A stretch of 10,233 nucleotides of DNA from Clostridia bacterium (GTDB lineage Bacteria > Bacillota_A > Clostridia > Peptostreptococcales > Anaerovoracaceae): assembly GCA_024403175.1 (NCBI GenBank), contig JAKSSI010000033.1, positions 1 through 10,233 of the forward strand, given 5' to 3'. Both the position numbers and the translations under genes were made by a program. A model generated the notes under the pieces. That model was not told the origin of the DNA and did not search any database. It saw only the letters and a program-made list of their open reading frames with translations. Each line of letters starts with the position of its first letter. Within the stretch, counting starts at the first letter, position 1. Shown here one piece after another: positions 6,090-10,233 of this stretch.

Positions 6090-7538
6090 ATGAAATCTCA
6101 AGATTTGATAATAGAACAAGAAGATCAACTACATGAAGAGTGCGGTGTCTTTGGTGTCTTTGCTAAAGAGCCGCAAGACTTAGCCAGAACAGTGTATTTT
6201 GGTCTTTATGCCCTCCAGCATAGAGGCCAAGAGAGCTGTGGTATAGTGGTTAACGATGATGGTCTTTTCTATTCATACAAGGATTTAGGCTTGGTAAATG
6301 AAGTCTTTTCTGAAGAAAAGCTTTCTAAATTACCTCAAGGCGAAATAGCAATTGGTCATGTTAGATATTCAACAACAGGCGAACCTAACAGAAACAATTG
6401 TCAGCCTATAGAAGTAAATCATCAAAAGGGCAGAATGGCTATTGCACATAACGGGAACATTTCTAATTCCGCAGTTTTAAAAAATGAGTTGGAATTATCC
6501 GGTGCAATATTCCACACAACAAGTGATACTGAGACTATTGCCTATATCATTACGAAAGAACGACTTGGCTGCGGTTCTATTGAAGAAGCTGTAGGCAAGG
6601 CGATGGATAAACTCGATGGAGCATATTCATTAATTGTGATGTCTGCGCGCAAGATGATTTGCGCAAGAGATCCTCATGGATCTAGACCTCTGTGCTTTGG
6701 TAAGACAAAAGATGGGAGCTATGTTGCAGCTTCTGAAACTTGCGCATTAAGGGCTGTTGGCGCTGAATTTATAAGAGATGTTGAACCTGGTGAAATGATA
6801 GTTTTCACTGACGATGGCTACACCGAATATAAAGACCATTGCAACAAAGTAGATAAGAAGATTTGTGTATTTGAGTATATATATTTTGCTCGTCCGGACT
6901 CAGTTGTAGATGGCGTTTCCGTTCATTCTGCAAGAGTAAGAGCTGGCAGAGTTTTAGCTGAAGAACATCCTGTAGATGCAGACATTGTAATGGGTGTTCC
7001 TGATTCTGGAATTGATGCAGCATTAGGTTATTCACAGGCTTCTGGAATTCCTTATGGAATGGGGCTTATAAAAAACAAGTACATTGGCAGAACTTTCATT
7101 GAGCCTGGCAACCGCTTGGACAAAGTAAAAATTAAGCTTTCTCCAATTGATGAAAACATTAGAGGAAAGAGAATTGTTCTTATAGACGACTCAATCGTAA
7201 GAGGTACAACAAGTAAGAGGCTTGTAGCACTTCTTAAGGAATCCGGAGCAAAAGAAATTCATATGAGAATTACAGCTCCTCCATTCCTTCATCCATGTTA
7301 CTATGGCACAGATATTGACTCCGAAGAAAACTTGATTGCAAACAAGCTTAGCATTCCTGAAATTGCAGAGCGAATAGGTGTAGATTCTTTGGGTTATCTG
7401 CCTATTGAAAAGCTTAACTGTCTAACTGAGGGTGAAGCCTTCTGCGATGCATGTTTTAGCGGAGCGTATCCAACAGAGGTCCCAAAAGAAACTAGGAAAA
7501 ATAGATTCGAGCAGAAACTATCTGAAAAGAAAAAATAA
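6090..7538 (+). CDS. purF: Amidophosphoribosyltransferase, Fe-S type
   Basis: PurF makes 5-phosphoribosylamine from PRPP and glutamine, the first committed step of purine synthesis. The 482-residue protein has a 17-residue propeptide before the catalytic Cys18 (EECGVFGVF), then GHVRYSTTG (89-97), HNGNIS (120-125) and SDTETI (145-150) in the class II amidotransferase half. The PRPP-binding loop is VLIDDSIVRGTTS (363-375). Cys259, Cys403, Cys452 and Cys455 sit where the Bacillus-type enzyme binds its oxygen-sensitive [4Fe-4S] cluster. It begins 21 bases after the GXGXG gene with AGAAGGA as ribosome site and no promoter or terminator between, so it appears to be the last gene of the glutamate synthase operon. 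A hairpin terminator follows the stop within 5 bases. Confidence 0.96.
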   Translation: MKSQDLIIEQEDQLHEECGVFGVFAKEPQDLARTVYFGLYALQHRGQESCGIVVNDDGLFYSYKDLGLVNEVFSEEKLSKLPQGEIAIGHVRYSTTGEPNRNNCQPIEVNHQKGRMAIAHNGNISNSAVLKNELELSGAIFHTTSDTETIAYIITKERLGCGSIEEAVGKAMDKLDGAYSLIVMSARKMICARDPHGSRPLCFGKTKDGSYVAASETCALRAVGAEFIRDVEPGEMIVFTDDGYTEYKDHCNKVDKKICVFEYIYFARPDSVVDGVSVHSARVRAGRVLAEEHPVDADIVMGVPDSGIDAALGYSQASGIPYGMGLIKNKYIGRTFIEPGNRLDKVKIKLSPIDENIRGKRIVLIDDSIVRGTTSKRLVALLKESGAKEIHMRITAPPFLHPCYYGTDIDSEENLIANKLSIPEIAERIGVDSLGYLPIEKLNCLTEGEAFCDACFSGAYPTEVPKETRKNRFEQKLSEKKK

Positions 7539-7542
7539 AAAT

Positions 7543-7578
7543 AAAAAACCTCCCGAGATTTCTCTCGGGAGGTTTTAT
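7543..7578. terminator. Bidirectional intrinsic terminator between convergent operons
   Basis: CCTCCCGAGA (7549-7558) and TCTCGGGAGG (7563-7572) pair perfectly around TTTC. A-runs lie on the left and T-runs on the right, so the hairpin has a U tract when read from either strand. It ends the purF operon on the plus strand and the FIST gene's operon on the minus strand. Confidence 0.93.
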
Positions 7579-7612
7579 TAATTGTCAATTGGTTTGTACC
7601 TTAGGCTAAAAC

Positions 7613-8773
7613 TTAAATCCAACCTGTGTAGGAGAGGGAGAGTCCGCCAACAGTGTTTGCACTGTGGTCTGCAGAACCATATTCACCGAATGTGAATACC
7701 ATGAGGAATTCTGTATCTCCTGTTACTTCCTTTACAGCTGGCCAAATCTTATCTTCAGCTCCTGTGAGCTGGAGACCAAGTCTTCTACCACCGCAGTGTA
7801 CAAGGAAGAGTCCCTGTGGAGCTGCTGGCATAAGAGCTTCGAGCTTCTTAATAGCTGCTGGGTTTGCTGCGATCATTCCTTCTGGTGTGAGGTGCATTCT
7901 GATTACAGCTGTACCTGTTCTAAGGCTAGCACCGATGTTCATGGAGAGGTCATCGTTAGCTGCCATTGGGTGTCTGATAGCGATTACGCTTCCGATTGGA
8001 TCCTTAACGCCGAGTGGGTCGAAGATTGTTTCAGCAAGGAGAGCACCGCCTGCGCACTGTTCTTCTGTCTTGCCTGTCCATTCGCAGTACTTCTTTACTG
8101 CTGGAACGCCATCGATTTCAACGAGGCATCTTTCGCCTGCAACCTTAGTGATAAGACCAACATTTTCTGTTTCTTCGAATTCGCCTGTGTAGAGGTTTGT
8201 CATGGATTCTTCCTTTGCGAATACTGCGATAGCGCAGCCGTCTGCAAAGATTTGATCTCCACAAATGATGCTCCACTTGCCTTCAACTGTGTTGTCAGCA
8301 GCAGATCCACCGAACATTGGGATTGTTCCTGTAATATCCATAACGCCCTTAGCATAGAATTCTTCTTCTGCTGGGCTAGCTGTCATAAAGAAATAGGATG
8401 GCTTAGCTCCGTTGAGCTTAGCAACTGCAGCCTTAGCGAGTTCTCTACCGATTTCTCTAGCGCATTCGCCTTCCTTCTTAGCGCGGCCAGCAACACCAAC
8501 TTCGAAGTCGCCTGCGAAGCTCATGATTCCTGCATAGCCTGTTGCTGCGTTGTGGTATCCCTTGTGTGTAGCGATAGCTGCAGAAGATGTGCAACCAAGT
8601 ACTGGAACGTTAGCAACTTCCTTGATACCATCAAGAATGCTCTGCTGATCCATAACTACGGATGTGAAAAGGAGACCTACTTTTGCTCCGCCGAGAAGAG
8701 CTTCTTCAGCTGCTTCCTTACCTGCGAGCTTGTTATCTGGGTTAATACTGCTTCCAACTTTTGTCTTTAACAT
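7613..8773 (-). CDS. FIST-domain protein (FIST_N plus FIST_C)
   Basis: This 386-residue protein has the FIST architecture, a predicted small-ligand sensing module often found with signalling domains. N-terminal features include GCTSSAAIA (60-68) and MFGGSAADN (153-161). The C-terminal part has LFLVHCGGRRLGL (322-334) and an ending with GEYGSADHSANTVGGLSL. No kinase, cyclase, methyl-accepting or DNA-binding domain is attached, and no membrane segment or signal peptide is seen. The start at 8773 is preceded by AGGAGGATA. It lies 26 bases after the MoaD-like gene, as last gene of the aldehyde oxidoreductase operon. TTA occurs at codon 2, and TTA, CTA and TCA are then absent up to about codon 370, which suggests high expression. 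Its role is not known; a link to the oxidoreductase's substrate or cofactor is a guess from position. Confidence 0.85.
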   Translation of the reverse strand: MLKTKVGSSINPDNKLAGKEAAEEALLGGAKVGLLFTSVVMDQQSILDGIKEVANVPVLGCTSSAAIATHKGYHNAATGYAGIMSFAGDFEVGVAGRAKKEGECAREIGRELAKAAVAKLNGAKPSYFFMTASPAEEEFYAKGVMDITGTIPMFGGSAADNTVEGKWSIICGDQIFADGCAIAVFAKEESMTNLYTGEFEETENVGLITKVAGERCLVEIDGVPAVKKYCEWTGKTEEQCAGGALLAETIFDPLGVKDPIGSVIAIRHPMAANDDLSMNIGASLRTGTAVIRMHLTPEGMIAANPAAIKKLEALMPAAPQGLFLVHCGGRRLGLQLTGAEDKIWPAVKEVTGDTEFLMVFTFGEYGSADHSANTVGGLSLSYTGWI

Positions 8774-8799
8774 AATTATCCTCCTATTTAAAAATACAA

Positions 8800-9036
8800 T
8801 CAGCCACCAGCAACGAGAGGCATTACTGTTATAACGTCGCCATCTTTAAGCACGTAAGATTTTAGTTCTCTGTGTTCATTCACGAGAACAACCATACGCA
8901 TTTTAATGTCAACGTCAGTCTGCAGTAGAAGGGCCTCTACTGTAAGGCCCTCTACCTGCATTGTTGCAAATCCATCTTCGTCAAAATCTTGTGGTAGCTT
9001 CTTGCTTAAGAAACCATAGTACTTTACTTTTACCAT
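8800..9036 (-). CDS. MoaD/ThiS-like ubiquitin-fold sulfur carrier
   Basis: This 78-residue protein has the size and pattern of MoaD-type beta-grasp carriers and ends in VAGG, the Gly-Gly tail that is adenylated and thiocarboxylated by a MoeB-type enzyme. It probably donates sulfur for the dithiolene of the metal-binding pterin used by the adjacent aldehyde ferredoxin oxidoreductase. It begins 11 bases after that gene's stop, with AAGGAAAAG as ribosome site, so the two are co-transcribed. A MoaD-like gene next to an AOR gene is a familiar arrangement. It may be a dedicated copy for tungsten or molybdenum pterin synthesis; the general moaD of the organism is not visible here. Confidence 0.88.
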   Translation of the reverse strand: MVKVKYYGFLSKKLPQDFDEDGFATMQVEGLTVEALLLQTDVDIKMRMVVLVNEHRELKSYVLKDGDVITVMPLVAGG

Positions 9037-9047
9037 TTTTCTTTTCC

Positions 9048-10233
9048 TTATTGTGGGATGTACTTTGTGTATTCGCCAAGACCGAGTTCTTCAAGCTTTT
9101 CAGCTGTTGGAACACCATTCTTTGTCCAACCTCTTGCTGCATAGTATGCATCAAGCATTCCGTTGAATTCTTCTTCTGTTGGAGCCTTGCCTGCTCTGCC
9201 GCCTACTGCAGCTGGAACGAAGAGCTTCTTTGGAATTGTATCGTCTTTTCTGTCGAGTCCGTCTCTTACATTGAGAAGCTTCTGGAGGTTGAGAGACTTT
9301 TCGCCGATTGCGAAGAGTTCCTTAGCTGTCATCTTTTCGCCTGTAATGTATTCAAGACCCTTGAGGTATTCTGTAATTGTCATACCTGCAAACTTAATCA
9401 TGAACTTGCAGATTGTAGAGCAGTTATACATCATGGAGCTGTCCTGAGAGTAGATAGCCATTGGAACTGCATCTGTTGTGGAGAATCTGTCGCCAACTTC
9501 TGTAAGACCAACTTCAGGATAGATAAGACCTGTAGCAAGAGCCTGTACGTCGCCTCTTTCGTGGCAAGCACCACGAGGACCTACTGCGTAGTTGATGAAG
9601 TTACCGAATGCAGCACGTGGGTCGTGTGCAGGAAGGTCTACGTTCTTAACTGCTACATAAAGATCCTTTGCATCTCCTCCGATGAGTTCTGCAGCGCCTA
9701 CGATACCTTTCTTGAAGTATGCGCCGATTCCTTCGTTCTTGATAATCTTATCAACGAGGAAGAGGAGTGTTTCTGGATCGCCGAAGTGTGGAACCATTCC
9801 AATCTGTTCTGCTGTGAGAAGGGAAGATTCGTAGCATTCGATGATGAATCCAATGTAGGAACCTGCGGAAATTGTATCAACACCTGCGCGGTTGCAAATA
9901 TCGTTTGCAAGGGAGATTGTGTCGAGGTCATCGATGCAGAGGGATGAACCCATCATACCGAGTGTTTCGTATTCAGGACCGTTTCCAGTAAGATGTGTAC
10001 CATCCTTTAATGTAATGTCAATGTGTCTGTGGCAACCAATTGGGCAGTTCTGACATGGCATTGGCTTTACGTTAAGATATTCTGTGTATCTTGGTGTACC
10101 GATTGTAGCAGCACCCTTGTGCCATACATCGCCTCTCCAGTATCTGATTGGGGAGTCACCGATTTCTTCCATACCTACCATAACGGATGGTGTTCCGCCT
10201 GCTTCCCAAGCAGCTTCGTGGAGAATCTGGAAC
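9048..10233 (-). CDS. aor: Aldehyde ferredoxin oxidoreductase family protein, C-terminal two thirds (5' end outside window)
   Basis: Enzymes of this family oxidise aldehydes to acids, or reduce acids, with a tungsten or molybdenum bis-pterin and one [4Fe-4S] cluster, using ferredoxin. About 394 codons are visible and the frame is open to the right edge; the family is about 600 residues, so about 200 N-terminal residues are missing. The cluster motif C-x2-C-x3-C (codons at 10055-10032) is followed by GPEYET, which holds the conserved active-site Glu. NRAGVDTIS, DPRAAFGN and GACHERGD are further family motifs. The fourth cluster ligand is probably the Cys in STICKF (codon at 9410-9408). TTA, CTA and TCA codons are absent from the stop to about 9945, suggesting strong expression. 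Substrate and metal cannot be told from sequence alone. Confidence 0.93.
   Translation of the reverse strand, partial: FQILHEAAWEAGGTPSVMVGMEEIGDSPIRYWRGDVWHKGAATIGTPRYTEYLNVKPMPCQNCPIGCHRHIDITLKDGTHLTGNGPEYETLGMMGSSLCIDDLDTISLANDICNRAGVDTISAGSYIGFIIECYESSLLTAEQIGMVPHFGDPETLLFLVDKIIKNEGIGAYFKKGIVGAAELIGGDAKDLYVAVKNVDLPAHDPRAAFGNFINYAVGPRGACHERGDVQALATGLIYPEVGLTEVGDRFSTTDAVPMAIYSQDSSMMYNCSTICKFMIKFAGMTITEYLKGLEYITGEKMTAKELFAIGEKSLNLQKLLNVRDGLDRKDDTIPKKLFVPAAVGGRAGKAPTEEEFNGMLDAYYAARGWTKNGVPTAEKLEELGLGEYTKYIPQ

Noticed and set aside
5394..6128. Several minus-strand open frames opposite the GXGXG gene
   Set aside because: They are Cys/Asn/Ile-rich without ribosome sites and overlap a well-supported gene; they are shadows.
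7664..8770. Long plus-strand open frame of 368 codons opposite the FIST gene
   Set aside because: It lies in exact codon register with the FIST gene, is rich in Cys and Ser, has no ribosome site or family match, and is explained by avoidance of TTA, CTA and TCA in the real gene.
8961..9947. Plus-strand open frame of 328 codons opposite the MoaD-like and AOR genes
   Set aside because: It crosses two real genes, is in register with AOR, has a Cys-rich composition and no recognisable motif; it is a codon-bias shadow.

Overview
The window looks like the chromosome of a low-GC, anaerobic Firmicute of the class Clostridia. The evidence is AT-rich codon use, strong AGGAGG-type ribosome binding sites, a type III glutamine synthetase, an oxygen-sensitive Fe-S type PurF, several ferredoxin-like subunits and a tungsten/molybdenum aldehyde ferredoxin oxidoreductase. 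The genus cannot be fixed from sequence alone; a family such as the Anaerovoracaceae is only a guess.

Region 1 (1-817, minus strand) is the N-terminal part of glnN, a type III glutamine synthetase whose 3' end lies outside the window. Region 2 (818-1077) is a compact divergent control region. Two near-consensus sigma-A promoters stand back to back, and their -35 boxes form a perfect 8-bp inverted repeat (935-942 / 957-964). Each promoter fires almost directly into a strong intrinsic terminator placed before the first start codon. In both leaders the 5' arm of the terminator can instead fold into a small hairpin with a six-base loop AARGGC (A at loop position 1, G at position 4). This resembles the hexaloop hairpins bound by ANTAR-domain antiterminators.

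Region 3 (1078-7538, plus strand) is a tight six-gene operon. Its first five genes are the separated parts of a glutamate synthase: a class II glutamine amidotransferase, an FMN/Fe-S synthase core with an N-terminal 2[4Fe-4S] ferredoxin domain, a four-cluster ferredoxin subunit, an FAD/NAD(P)H oxidoreductase and a GXGXG beta-helix subunit. The sixth gene is purF, a second class II glutamine-using enzyme, which starts purine synthesis. With the divergent glnN, the region makes glutamine, returns its amide nitrogen to glutamate, and commits glutamine nitrogen to purines. A perfect hairpin terminator at 7543-7578 closes this operon and also ends the convergent one.

Region 4 (7613-10233, minus strand) is a three-gene operon read from the right edge: an aldehyde ferredoxin oxidoreductase (5' end outside the window), a MoaD/ThiS-like sulfur carrier ending in Gly-Gly, and a FIST-domain protein. 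The AOR and FIST genes almost completely avoid TTA, CTA and TCA codons, which suggests very high expression and explains the long antisense open frames opposite them.

The best candidate for something undescribed is the paired, coordinately built leader system between glnN and the glutamate synthase operon. Second is the AOR-MoaD-FIST arrangement.
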